This document shows positions 1 to 10,700 of a DNA stretch of 64,000 nucleotides, piece by piece. Positions within the stretch are counted from its first letter, which is position 1; every line of letters begins with the position of its first letter. The stretch is from Ganoderma boninense (taxonomy: Eukaryota > Basidiomycota > Agaricomycetes > Polyporales > Polyporaceae). The translations under genes and the position numbers were made by a program. Below the pieces are notes generated by a model. The model was not told the DNA's origin. It made no database searches and saw only the letters and a program-made list of their open reading frames with translations. The stretch covers positions 744,001-808,000 of the forward strand of contig CM035305.1 in the NCBI GenBank assembly GCA_002900995.3, written 5' to 3'.

Positions 1-547
1 CTGAACGAGGCCCACATCCAGAACGTCAAGAGTGAGTTCTAGCGCATCGCTTTCCGCTGCATGCTGCGGGCCCACTGACCTTTATAATATCTTCCCCCTC
101 CTTCACGCGCCTTGGCAGAGCCGCTGCTCTTGTCATGCTGCGGTACGCATCCCTTCGCTTCCCGATGACGGCAGCACCGTGACAGCCCCGTTCACCATCA
201 ATAACACGCGACGCTGCTTATTCCGAGTCTGCAGAGACGGACCACACCTTCCCGCTCGAGGCGCGCCGCAAGGCCGAGGACATCCTCGTCGCGAACAAGG
301 CGACGTACTTCATCCAGGTCTTCGGCTCCGTGCAGCACGGCTTCGCCCTCCGCGCCGACCCCAGCATTCCCGTGCAGAGTAAGCTGTCCCACGTACTACA
401 CCACGTCTTCGGGCACTCCGCGTGCCCCGGGTGCTAGGCCGTCTATGTCAGTCGGTGCGTGCGCTGACGTGAGCTGTTGCAGAATGGGCGCGGGAGGAGA
501 GTGCGCGGTCGATCCTGAACTGGTTCAACCACTTTTGCGACTTGTAA
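1..547 (+). CDS. Dienelactone hydrolase family protein, 3' end
   Basis: Only the last part of the gene is in the window; the 5' end lies before base 1. Exons 1-31, 235-378 and 483-547 (introns GTGAGT..GCAG and GTAAGC..GCAG) encode the last 79 residues and a TAA stop at 545-547. The segment contains TDHTFPLEARRKAEDIL and FGSVQHGFALR; the HGF histidine is the position of the third catalytic residue in dienelactone hydrolase (DLH, alpha/beta hydrolase) proteins. The tail WAREESARSILNWF is the usual C-terminal helix. Fungal members resemble Aim2 and are probably cytosolic hydrolases of small esters or lactones; the substrate cannot be read from the sequence. The family call is fairly secure. The nucleophile and acid residues lie outside the window and cannot be checked. 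Confidence 0.82.
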
Positions 548-1178
548 GGACATGGGAGCGCGGAGGTATAGGAGACGATAAGGCGAGACGATGATATCGA
601 GAAGCCACTATAGGGGGGTCGCTCTGATCGAATTATGTGAGCTCTGTGCTCTAGTATCAAAAAGCCCGAGACCTACGTCCTGTCCTGTAACTCTGACTGA
701 CTTCGAGAGCTATATCCCGGCCTGCATGCATATAATTAGCTCCTGGATACTCGCGCGGGGTGGCGCGCACCAGCGTAAGATAGTGCGCACTCTGTGGAGA
801 TGGCGCGGAGGATGTGCGCTGAGTAAAATGCGGATTATGTACCGCAGATGATCGCGCGTGTCCGCGCGCGATGCAGAGAGAGCTCTGAAGCGCGCGATGG
901 ACCATCCGCGTCTCGGTAAGAGGGAATGACGTCACCCCGGGTTTGCGGAGACCCCAGGGCGCGTTTCCGTTCTGAGCGTCCACGCCGAGGCCCTGCGTCC
1001 GATGTACATAATCGAGAACCTCTCCGCCCGCACGACGTTTCCATACCCGCCCCCTTCTCTTTTGTCTCCACCCGACGCTCCCCTTCTGTTGCTGCTGCGT
1101 CCCTTCGCGGACCTCGGGTCTCTCGATATCACGACTCTCACGACCTCTACGCCTCTGAACACCATCTAAGCCTCCGCG
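548..1178. other. Intergenic region, no gene seen
   Basis: This 630-base gap separates the hydrolase stop from the MARVEL gene. Short open frames run on both strands, but none shows family similarity or a consistent exon structure. The part closest to 1179 is pyrimidine-rich and includes CCCGCCCCCTTCTC, as is common in fungal promoters. No clear TATA box was found. Confidence 0.5.
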
Positions 1179-2035
1179 ATGGCCAACTGGGACAGCTGGG
1201 TCCGCCACGGACACCCAAGTGCGTTTAGGGTTTCCCCGGCGATCTCTTCACAACCTCTAGGGGCGCTGACGACCGGACCTGCACTCCGTGTCCCGTAGTC
1301 GTTTTTCTCTCCCTCATCATATTCAGCATCATCGAGGTGAGCATCTTCTTCGCCTTCGCCTTCGCCTTCGCGGCCTGTGGCCGCAATGCTCAAGGGGCGA
1401 CGCGTAGACCGCCATCTCGGCGTGGCTCACGGGCAGATACGACACCCGCCATGACTACCTCAACATCTCCGTCCGCGACAAGGTCGAGTTCCTCCTCTTC
1501 GCGTCGGTATGGACGCTCTTCTTCTCCCTCATATACTTCGTCATGTTCCTCTACTCTCCGGAGTCTGGTTTCATGACCAGCGTCCTGAGCCACGGCATCT
1601 TGTGAGTCCTCGAAACGTCGCCGCCGCGCGATGCCCTGCGTTCTTGATGTTCACGCCTGCATCTCTCTTCGTTCCAGCATGTTCATGACGTGGGTGTTCT
1701 GGCTGTCAGGAGCCGCCGCGCTCAGTGCTGCGCTCGGAGGCCGTCTGAACTGCAGGTGCGTCGTATACTGCCTCCCTGCTGCCGCAGCCCGTAGTGAACT
1801 GATCTTCGCGTGCACAGTCACCACTACGTGTACTGCGGCCAGTTGAATGCGCTTGAAGCCTTCGCCTGGATCCTCTGGTGCGTAGCGGAAGTCGTACGAT
1901 TTTTGAGAGACGGGCGGAGTCGGAACTGACCACCTGACCAGGGTAATATCCACGTTCGCCCTCGTGGTAGTCTTCTTGCGTGGTGTCGCTGCTTCACGCC
2001 GCGGGGACGGCACCAAAGGCCCCCTCGTCGGCTGA
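1179..2035 (+). CDS. MARVEL-like four-helix membrane protein
   Basis: Six exons (1179-1218, 1299-1336, 1408-1601, 1678-1755, 1818-1877, 1942-2035) sum to 504 bases, giving 167 residues. The protein starts MANWDSWVRHGHPIVFLSL and has four hydrophobic segments: about residues 14-27, 45-75 (KVEFLLFASVWTLFFSLIYF), 90-107 (FMTWVFWLSGAAALSAAL) and 125-150 (AFAWILWVISTFALVVVF). The short loops, a polar loop with Cys (LNC.HHYVYCG) and the small tail RRGDGTKGPLVG fit the MARVEL-type proteins common in basidiomycetes. These are thought to act in membrane organisation at the plasma membrane. The start is the first ATG in a context where phase is kept through all five introns. The exact function is unknown; the family call rests on topology and pattern, not on a catalytic motif. 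Confidence 0.8.
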
Positions 2036-2405
2036 ACGCCCCAAATCTATTTGTGCTCTCTTGAATGTTTCCGGTATCCCCACTCATGATGTTGTTGTAC
2101 GACGCCGAGGACTTTTTTCTTCTCTTTACGGCAGGAACGTTTGTGCATTGCCCCATTTCTCTAGACACTGTGCCATCTCTGTTGTATCTGTAGTGCCCGT
2201 TTAATCTCCGTCTATTGCTGATCGTCGTGTAGGAGTACAAAACATAGCTACCCGTCGGTGCCAGAGACCCCATTATTGTTGAACAAGTCGTCGCCTTGAG
2301 TATAGGGCGCATACATATTATTTGTTCCGTGGAATGAGACCTGCTTCCGGGATACCGCTGCAGTTTCTGCTCAGGCTGAGGCTTTGTGCTTGCGAAGTTC
2401 GAATG
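2036..2405. other. Convergent 3' intergenic region
   Basis: This lies between the MARVEL stop and the swi5 stop, so it carries the two 3' ends. It is AT-richer than the flanking genes. No open frame here is supported by similarity. Confidence 0.5.
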
Positions 2406-2932
2406 CTAGTCCGCGTCCGTGAGCCCGTAATCCTCGTGCATCTTGCGAATGGTCGTCTGTCGGTATGTCGCCAGCTGGTGATGCGCGCAGGTCGGTGTTG
2501 TCCCAATGTCCATGCGTGAAGAACCCGCACCTTTCCAATGAGGATCTAATGCAATCGGCACATGCGAGAAGTGAATGAAGAAGGTAGATATATGCGCATA
2601 TATCTACTCACTTGAGTCGCATCCTTGGCTTCGTTGTACCTGTGAAGGAGCTTGATGTGTCGCGACACGATCTTCTCCGCGTCCTCGTCTTCGCTAGAAG
2701 TAGGGCACGGTATAGCGCGTACACCCTGCACACAGGGCACTAGAAGGTGCATGTAATGAACGCGCACCCTAAGACTTTCTGCAGTTCTTTGACCTCCGCT
2801 TGGAGAGCCTCTATGCGTGCTTGTTGGGCCTGTTGCGACGATGAATTTGACCGTCGGGCGGCACATTGGAGGGGCGTTGCGCGCAGGCATCAGCGTTGAA
2901 GTACAGACCTTTGCTGAGATTCTTGAATGCAT
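2406..2932 (-). CDS. swi5: Swi5 family recombination accessory protein
   Basis: The gene is split into five small exons: 2932-2909, 2829-2768, 2693-2612, 2545-2531 and 2474-2406. They sum to 252 bases (83 residues), about the length of yeast Swi5/Sae3. The N-terminal half is a coiled coil (ARIEALQAEVKELQKVLG). It is followed by the conserved Swi5 core with VSRHIKLLHRYNEAKD, ILIGKLATYRQ and MHEDYGLTD. Swi5 works with Sfr1 (or Sae3 with Mei5) to stabilise Rad51/Dmc1 filaments during homologous recombination in the nucleus. Exon 4 is a 15-base micro-exon encoding only ILIGK. The first intron uses an unusual GTCTGT donor, so the first eight residues are the least certain part. The family call is strong because the conserved motif is rebuilt in phase across four introns. 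Confidence 0.88.
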
Positions 2933-3388
2933 CTTCAACGATTGATGTGTAGGTTGGTCGAATGTAGGTAGGTGGGATGTCGTTCGCTGGAGAGCAGAAA
3001 GGGTGCGGTCCAGAGAAGTCGCAGTGGGCTGGACACAGCCTCCGAGCGCCGACTTATCTGGAATTCAGATGGATCCCACCATCCTTCTTCCTTCCTCCCT
3101 TCCTCCACGCCATCCTCTTTCAAGTCCCCTCTCTGTCTCCTAAGGCCACTCCTTGAACCCCTTCTAGCTAGCAACAATTGAATTTTACACATCAAGGAGA
3201 CCTATTCGCTGACGCTTGCATTCTTGGACCGACTTGAGAGAACTGTTGCTAGTTTTGGCCGCGTCTTTTCGTGAGTAGACTGGCATCTAATTATTGATCC
3301 TTTGAACTCAACTTTAGTTTGATTCTGTCCGTGTTTGATGTGTGAGAGAAGTCTTCAGCCGGGACCCACAGGGAAACAACCGGGGAAA
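2933..3388. other. Divergent promoter region between swi5 and the F-box gene
   Basis: Both neighbours start from this gap. It includes CT-rich tracts at 3080-3125 (repeated TTCC/CTCC). An upstream in-frame ATG at 3335 could extend the F-box protein by 18 residues. No separate gene is seen. Confidence 0.5.
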
Positions 3389-4975
3389 ATGTCTGCCCAC
3401 TACGAGCAGGCGAAAAAGCACCCCGAACTTCCCTCGGACGACAAAGGACTCATCAACGATCTCCCCTCAGAGCTGCTCGTGCAAATCATGGCAGCTGCCT
3501 ATTGGCTCTGCCGCATAGACAAGATCAGTTGGGACACCAACTGGACAGTCCCATATCAACTCGTCTGTCGTCGCTGGCGAGATGTCATCTGCTTGACTCC
3601 CCAGTTTTGGCAGGAGATAGACGTCAGTTCAAGCCAGACATGGCTCGAGCTTTGCTTCAAGCGATGTGCTGGCGCACCGGCGTCCGTGGAGGTCTGGGAT
3701 CCAACCTTGCCCGACGAGATATTTGGCACACTCCGCCGCCATGCATCCTCCATCAGATCTTTCCACCTTCATTGCGAGGTCCCCTTCTTGGATGACCTGT
3801 CGGGTCTCCCCTCGTCAATCGCCACGCCCATGACCGCACTTGAAACTCTGTCGCTCACTGGTCCGTTTTGGGAAGACGAGATCCTCGACGTCCCGCTCAC
3901 GCACGACCTTGTCCCCCGCCTTGTCTCCCTCGAGCTTTGGAACTGTGCAGCCCCTCGTGACGCCGCAGTGTATACGTCTCTGCGCAGTCTCTCCCTCCTT
4001 GGAAATACGATTTCCGAAGATGAGATTCTTGACCTATTAGGCAAATGTCACAGCCTTGAACATCTTCGCCTGGGCGAAAATGTCCTGCGCTCGTCCGCGG
4101 AGGAGCTCGCGGTGCGCCCGGCAGGCACTCAACGTCGCATGACGCCTCTCGTCCTCCCGCACGTGAAGTCTATGACTCTCCATGGATTACGCCCAGTCGT
4201 CTTCCATTTTCTCGCCACCATATCTCTTCCGCGGGCCACCACGGTCGAGCTCAAGAATCGCCTCGACAATGACGAGCCAGGCATCCTCCTCGCGCATCTC
4301 CTCCCCCCCAACCTGCAGCGCCGAATCCCATTCCTGTCCTCCATTCGCACCGTGTACTTGAACTGTTGGGATGAGGAACCGTTCCAACTGTCTCTCCAAT
4401 GCGGACCCGACGGAGACGCGCTGTTCTCCATAGACTACGACCTGGTATACAACACATACTGGCCAAGGAGCAGATACCTCGAGGATAACCTCGTCGCGAT
4501 CATAGACCTCTTTTCCGTCGCCTCCGTCGACTCCCTCGAGATCGAAGGCTGCGTCGGCCATGTCTCGGTCGGCACGTGGCAGCGCGTATTCCAGACGTTT
4601 TCAGGCCTGCGCACGCTGCGTATAAAGGGGAGGGGCACCCTCGACTTCCTCTGGTCGGGGCTCGCGGCCGCGACGACGTCCTCGCTGGAGCGCGGCGGTG
4701 CCGTGTGCTGTCCCTCTCTGCTCGAGATCGGGACAGACGACCGCCCTTGCATTGCTTCGCGCTTCAAGTTCACGGCAACCCCTCAACTTCTCGATAATGT
4801 TCTTGGAGCCCTCAGTGCGCGGGAGAACGCTGGCGCTGTCCGCCTCAAGAAGCTTCAGCTGTATCTCGAGTTCACGGACGAGCTGTGGAAGCGGACCTCG
4901 GAGCGTCGAGAGACGTGGGTGGAGGACGCGAAATCGCTTGTTGAAGAGCTGGACTATCGCGAGTGCCAAGCGTAG
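3389..4975 (+). CDS. F-box-like protein, intact family member
   Basis: This is a single open frame of 528 residues from ATG 3389; an in-frame ATG at 3335 would add 18 residues with little protein-like character. An F-box-like helix pair lies near the N-terminus (LINDLPSELLVQIMAAA), followed by VPYQLVCRRWRDVICLTPQFW, the usual link in basidiomycete F-box proteins. The rest consists of leucine-rich segments spaced like degenerate LRRs (LVSLELWNC, YTSLRSLSLLGN, HSLEHLRLGEN). Such proteins are expected to bind Skp1 and present targets to an SCF ubiquitin ligase; the target is unknown. Two further copies (5365-6968, 14274-15899) and a relic (about 20919-21253) share VETWQRVFQTF-type and TPQFWQE-type blocks, so this is a locally expanded family. 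It has no introns. Confidence 0.85.
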   Translation: MSAHYEQAKKHPELPSDDKGLINDLPSELLVQIMAAAYWLCRIDKISWDTNWTVPYQLVCRRWRDVICLTPQFWQEIDVSSSQTWLELCFKRCAGAPASVEVWDPTLPDEIFGTLRRHASSIRSFHLHCEVPFLDDLSGLPSSIATPMTALETLSLTGPFWEDEILDVPLTHDLVPRLVSLELWNCAAPRDAAVYTSLRSLSLLGNTISEDEILDLLGKCHSLEHLRLGENVLRSSAEELAVRPAGTQRRMTPLVLPHVKSMTLHGLRPVVFHFLATISLPRATTVELKNRLDNDEPGILLAHLLPPNLQRRIPFLSSIRTVYLNCWDEEPFQLSLQCGPDGDALFSIDYDLVYNTYWPRSRYLEDNLVAIIDLFSVASVDSLEIEGCVGHVSVGTWQRVFQTFSGLRTLRIKGRGTLDFLWSGLAAATTSSLERGGAVCCPSLLEIGTDDRPCIASRFKFTATPQLLDNVLGALSARENAGAVRLKKLQLYLEFTDELWKRTSERRETWVEDAKSLVEELDYRECQA

Positions 4976-5364
4976 GACTTGTGCACCCGCCTTTGCAGCC
5001 CTGACGTAATCAACCGAGAGATGCTCTTTGAGCTCGAGCCACTCCCTCCCGCTCCCCATCCAGAGCTTTAACCCTATTTTCTTTCGTACCTTTGCATATC
5101 ATTCTTCTTATTTCTTCTGGTAGGTAATCTTGAGGCCTCTATTGTCGATGAGCTGCCCGGGTATTCATTTCGGACTGTAGCCATCACTCGGGCAAGACGT
5201 TCTTGCAACTCGAAGTCATCTAGCTCAGGCTACAACCATCAAACTTGGTCGGGGACCTTGGTGGGTGAAATGACCTTTATTTATTTTCCTTTCATACTGA
5301 TCTTGACTGTTGTAGTACAGTTTCGGCGTCATCAGGAAGCTGTCAATAACAACAAGTACCCGGG
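4976..5364. other. Spacer between tandem F-box copies
   Basis: This 389-base gap between the intact F-box gene and its broken neighbour holds the first gene's 3' end and the promoter of the second. No gene is seen. Confidence 0.5.
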
Positions 5365-6968
5365 ATGTCCCATCATGGCGATGAGAGAGCGTTTGGCCAG
5401 TCCCACACCCAGAACCACGATCCCCCTAACGACAGCCAATTCATCAGCAATTTACCTCTGGAGATCTTCATAAACATCATCGCAGAAGTTGATCAGCTCT
5501 CTCGCAGACATGAGCTGAAGCCGAACTCCAAATGGATAGTCCCCTACCAGCTTGTCTCCCGTTGCTGGCGAGATGTCAACTCCTCTACCCCCCAGTTTTG
5601 GCAACAGATACACGTATCTTCGAGCCCGGAGTGGTTGGAACTCTGCTTGACACGATGCGCTGGCACACCGGCCACAATTGTTGTCTGGCATATCTCCCAG
5701 CTGGACGCGACACTCGTAACTCTTCGCCGTTTTGCTTCATCCGTCGGTGGAATCTACGTTCACTCCTACGCAGCTGACAAGGCCTCTCTTGCAAGTCTTC
5801 GATCGTTCCTCGACATCACCCTACCAGCCCTCGAATATTTGTCTCTCAATGGAGTATTCCATGACAAGACAGCCCTCGACCTCGAGATCACTCATGCTCT
5901 TGTTCCCCGTCTTTCCACCCTCCACCTTCGTAGTTGCACCCTTCCCCGCAACACAGAATTGTATACATATCTTCGGGATCTCTCGCTCTCCGGATCCGTG
6001 TGGACACGTCCCTACGGTGATTTCCTCGACACAATGAGCAAATGTCACGTCCTTGAGGACCTGACCCTGGATGGAGACATACTCGACCCATTCGCTGATC
6101 AGATCGGGTCACTCGCAATGTACTACCCAGCCCTCGCCCTCCCGGTCGTCCTCCCTCACCTGACATCTGTGAAGCTGTCTGGATAACGCGCTATCCTGTT
6201 CCATCTTCTCGCCAACATGCACGCGCCACGGGCAAAAAATTCGTGCTCACCAATTGCCTCGAAGACGGTGGTCCCCTGGTCACCCGTCTCCTCGCCCCCA
6301 ACCCGCATCTGCGGCTGCCGTTCCTATCCTCGCCTCGCGCCGTATCCCTGAGATGCTGGGACGCGGCCCCGTTCCTGCTATCTCTGAGGGGCGGCCCCGA
6401 CAGGTCCGCGCACTTCTCCATCGACTACGGGATGGTCCACAACGAGCTCTGGCCCGGGGACTCTGACCTTGAGCAGAACCTCGCCGCGATCATGGACATC
6501 TTCTGCGTAGTCTCCATAGACACCCTCGAGATCGAAGGCTATCTGGACGATGTCCCGGTCGAAACCTGGCAGCGTGTATTTCAGACCTTCGCTGGCCTGC
6601 GCACGCTCCGTCTCAAGGGCACCGGTACCCTCGACACCCTCTGGCTGGGGCTGTCGCGCGCGACTGCCGCCTCGTTGGAACGCGACGGGGCAGTGTCCTG
6701 TCCGTCTCTCTCGGATATTGGTATCGACGACAGGTCTTATATTGCTTCCCGCTTCTGGTTGACACCAACCACGGCGCTCTTCAAGATCTTGCCCGAAACC
6801 CTCCAGGCACGGGTCGATGCTGGAGGCATGCGCCTCAAGAGGCTCCAGCTACATCTTCGGTACACGGGTGAGGTGCTGAGACAAATCTCCAAACTTCGTT
6901 ACACATCTACCAAACACATAGAGACTCTAGTTGACAAGCTGGATTACCAGCACTATTTAGGGGCGTAG
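5365..6968 (+). pseudogene. F-box-like paralogue broken by a stop and a frameshift
   Basis: Aligned by eye with the copy at 3389-4975, this locus has the same order of blocks: F-box (ISNLPLEIFINIIAEV), VPYQLVSRCWRDV, TPQFWQQ, LRR-like middle, VETWQRVFQTFAGLRTL and a matching C-terminus. Two lesions interrupt it. TAA at 6184-6186 stands where the intact copy has TTA (context GGATAACGC versus GGATTACGC). A one-base loss in the run of A at 6234-6239 then shifts the frame relative to the intact copy. The second half (6240-6968) remains open to a normal stop. Either this is a young pseudogene or it yields a truncated 273-residue F-box protein. A sequencing error could explain the homopolymer change but not both lesions together. 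Confidence 0.8.
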
Positions 6969-7768
6969 GAATGGCCTCCCGTGTTTCGTACATATCTTGG
7001 ATATTGAACATCTTATTGCCAATTGTTTCTAAGCAGAGTCCCAATGCTGGGAAGTAAAGTTGATACGGTATCGTTCCCCCGCGGTTGATCCCATCGTGGC
7101 GATCTTCGAAGGGTTTTACCTCCATGCGAGTCCCCAACAAATGATATCCGTACTCCCACTGCGCTCTCAGTCGTCTCTTTTCCCAATATCACCTCTCCTT
7201 CCCTCGTTCCCTATACCGCAGCAGTAATTGCACCAAGATGGGTGTAGATGTCCTTGTTGCTAACGAGCGAAGCGTATGACCGGTGCATATATGTACGTGA
7301 AGGTAAACATGAAGGTCGGCATGAAATGTGAATCGTGATAAATTTAACAAAACGCATTCAGTGGGGTGATGCAGCCGTCCTCCCATACTACTAGCTAGTA
7401 GAAGGGGCGGGCATGCGCATACTCGTCCAATCGCGGAACCAACTACGCACGGAGGTAGATAGATTGTCTGAACCAATGGTAACTAGCTGTAATAGGTAGG
7501 GTGGGTAGTAGCCTCTCGCGAATGTCCATGCATGCATGCATATGCGTAGTACGTACCGAGATTGGATATGTGGTGGTAGGTGGGGCGATTAAAGAAGGGG
7601 GGAAGGGAGGGTAACTAACGGGCTAACTTAACTAACTACTGCAAGCGTCGGTTGGTCATATGTCAATGCCTGATCGGGGTCGAGGTCCATGTACATCGCG
7701 GGGTTCGTGACGAAAGTCATGCTACAAAAGCACAGCGGCCATGTCCGAGACTGAGACTGAGACTGGAA
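6969..7768. other. Convergent intergenic region
   Basis: This is 800 bases between the 3' ends of the F-box pseudogene and the chitin synthase gene. It contains short simple-sequence tracts (alternating CATG/CATA at about 7525-7545, and GGTAG-type repeats at 7495-7620). No supported coding sequence or RNA gene was found. Confidence 0.5.
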
Positions 7769-10700
7769 CTAGAATCCGTATCCCTGCCCCGCCTGGGGCG
7801 GCGCCGCGCCCGGCGGCAGGTTTGTGTACGTGCGCGAGTACCGGTTCTGGTTCGGCTGTTGCGCCTGCGGTGCCTGTGACGTTGGCCTCCTCCCTTGTTG
7901 CCTCGACACCCTCCGTACTCCACCAGGCCCAGGCACCGGCCCATTGTCGGCTAAGCTTACACCGCCGCGTCCGGGCCCACGTCCGTAGTTCGGTGGAGTC
8001 GACGGGAGTTCGTCGGGATCTGCGACGAACGGCGCAGACGGGTCGTCGAACCCGGCTGTCTGTGGGGAATATTGGTACGCATTCTGCGTCTCAGCCGGGT
8101 ACTGTGCAGACACCGTCGATTGGCGAAGCACTCCGCCAGTTCGGGACACTCGGGCCTCGAAGCTCGTTGAACGCTCGTAGTCTTCGGACGACTCTTGCGG
8201 ACTGACGAGGCGTTGTTGTGAGCCGATGTCCGAGTTGTACCCGTCTTCACTTGACCGCGAGAGCGCGCTTGTTGAGACAGATGGTGTCGCAGCAGGCATC
8301 GTGCGGCTAACAGACAGAGGAGTAGGGAGCATGAGGACCTGGCCGCTGCTGTCGTGTCTTGCTCGAGGTGGATGTGGGCCGCTGCTGTACGACGACTCGT
8401 ACGTGCTCTGGTCGAACTGCTGTGGCTGCGGCATTTGCGGCGGCTGGTACTCAGAGACCAGCGAATACCTGTGCCCATCGGGTCTGATTCCTAGGTCAGC
8501 CTGCAACCCAATGAACGTGCACCGACGACTCACCTCTTTGGCGATCCACCCCTCGGGTCGTACGCGGTCGAATCCCTCGACTGGGTCCCGCTCTTCCACC
8601 GCCGCTCGCGCTCGAACTCGGCCCAGCGCTTCATAACAATGTGCGTCGAGTCGAACTCGCCCTCCTTGTCGCCGTGGTTGCCCTCCGCCTTGTCGCCCGC
8701 GACCTGGCGCGTCTGTCCCCACGAGAAGTCGTCGAAATGCCAGAACGCGTACGACGGCAGGATACCGTTCCAGATCGGCAGCGACAGCAGGTACACCATC
8801 ATCCAGCCCACGTACGCGACCTTGCGCGACGTGATGACGATCAGCAGGCCGGGAAGACCGAGCACGATGGCGAGAAGGACAAGCGGGATGGTCGTGTTCG
8901 GACCACCGGGGATGATCGAAGATACAATGAGGTAGATCGTGAATGAGATAGCGGCAGGGAGAACGAGGGTTCCAGCAAGCTCCATGCCGACGACGAACTG
9001 CATCGAGAAGCAGAACGTGCCGCATAGGTCACGGACAAGGAGCAGTTCGGCGAGGTTGTGGATGGTGGAGTTGATCCAGCGACGACGCTGCGAGAGCAGC
9101 ACACGGAAGGTATCAGGGACGACGGTCTTGCAGACGGCCTGCGGACAGAACACGTTCTTGCGTTTCGGGAAGGTCTTGAGCATTAGTGTAGTGAGATATC
9201 GATCCTCTCCGAGGAGCAATAGGTTCTTCTTGTGAAGGGTATCGACGACGTTCTCCGAGTAGTGCTCCACAACATCCGGGTTCGCAAGGACAGGGACCCA
9301 ATATCCGCCGTCGCCCTTGGGTGCCTTGATGCGGTACATGCTGAAACAACCGGGCAAACAGGTGACACCCCCGAACATGGACTCGAATGCCTTGTTCAAG
9401 TGATGGGAGATGTAATACTCGAACACTAGGAACAAAAAAGACATTAGTAGGTGCATATATGCGCGGTGATGAGCGTGGCAACAAACCTTGGATCATCGTA
9501 ACCCATGTCTCGGCCTTGTTCGCGATCTTCGTCTCACCGCAAAGACCCATGATCTCGTAATCGTTGACCATACACGACACCATCCGGCTGAGTGAGTCGG
9601 GGAAGACCTTTGTGTCCGCATCGACGCACAGCACGAGCTCGTAGCGGTCAGGGCTGATGCCCGTCACGCGCCAGATCGAGTTGAAGAACTCGTATTCGAA
9701 CGTCGTCATGCGCTCGTCGAACATGACCTTCTGCAGGAAGGCCATGAGGACTATCTGGGAGTCACGCTTGCCACGGTTGCCTGGCTTCCCATCTCCGGCT
9801 TCGAGCGGGTTCCCGACCTTGGATACGAGCACAACGGGAACACGTTGCTGCTTCGACCGCTCGACTGTGGCATCATCGTAATCGTAGAAGCCCGCGAATA
9901 CCTTGGCCATGTTGTGACGCTTGTGACCGTCAGCGATGGCGACGTACGAGTGCGCCTCGACCTCGTTGGGGTGAACGACAAAGTCTTTCATCATCGACAA
10001 ACAAATCTCCGGGGTAGTTGCTGTGTTGCCGGCGCCCTTGACCATACCGTCAGCGATGATCAGGATGAGCTTGTGACTATTAGGGTAGTCGGTAGTAGCA
10101 AGGGAATCCAATGTCGTACGGAGACCTTCAACAGACTCCGAGTAAGCCGTGACGAGACAGATGGTATGGCACAGCGGGTATCCAAAGGGCTCCCAGTCCG
10201 GTGCCGGCTGAGAGACGACGTTATGGAGAGGGAAGGGGCAGGGGTTATCAGCAAAGCGTTGCGAGTCAGTGGCGAGAGAAGTCGAGCTGCGTGATTGACG
10301 GTAGCCAGGGGTATCTGAGGGCGAAGGCTTAAGGCTCTTTGAGCTCGCGCCGCCGTAGATGCTGACTGTCGTGCTGCGCTTGTAGGGCGTGGGTTCCAAC
10401 ATACCATAGGCTGTCGAGGGACGTCCGCCCACGCCCTTGAGGACGCTTTCAGACGGCGTGAAACGAGAGGTGCTGGGAAAGAAGGTGTTGCGCTTGTTGT
10501 TCTTCGGGGTCCCGTTCTTGTGCACGTTAGGGCGGTATTGACTAGGGGCTGGGCGGTAGATGTCGTCCGTCCAGTTCTCGATCTCCCGCGCACGACGCAT
10601 GCGCTCCTCGTACGTTTCCTGCTTGAAGTTGCCCAGTTTCCAAGAGTAGAACCACGCGAAAAGGACGGCCATGACGAAACGGATGCCCACGACACCGACG

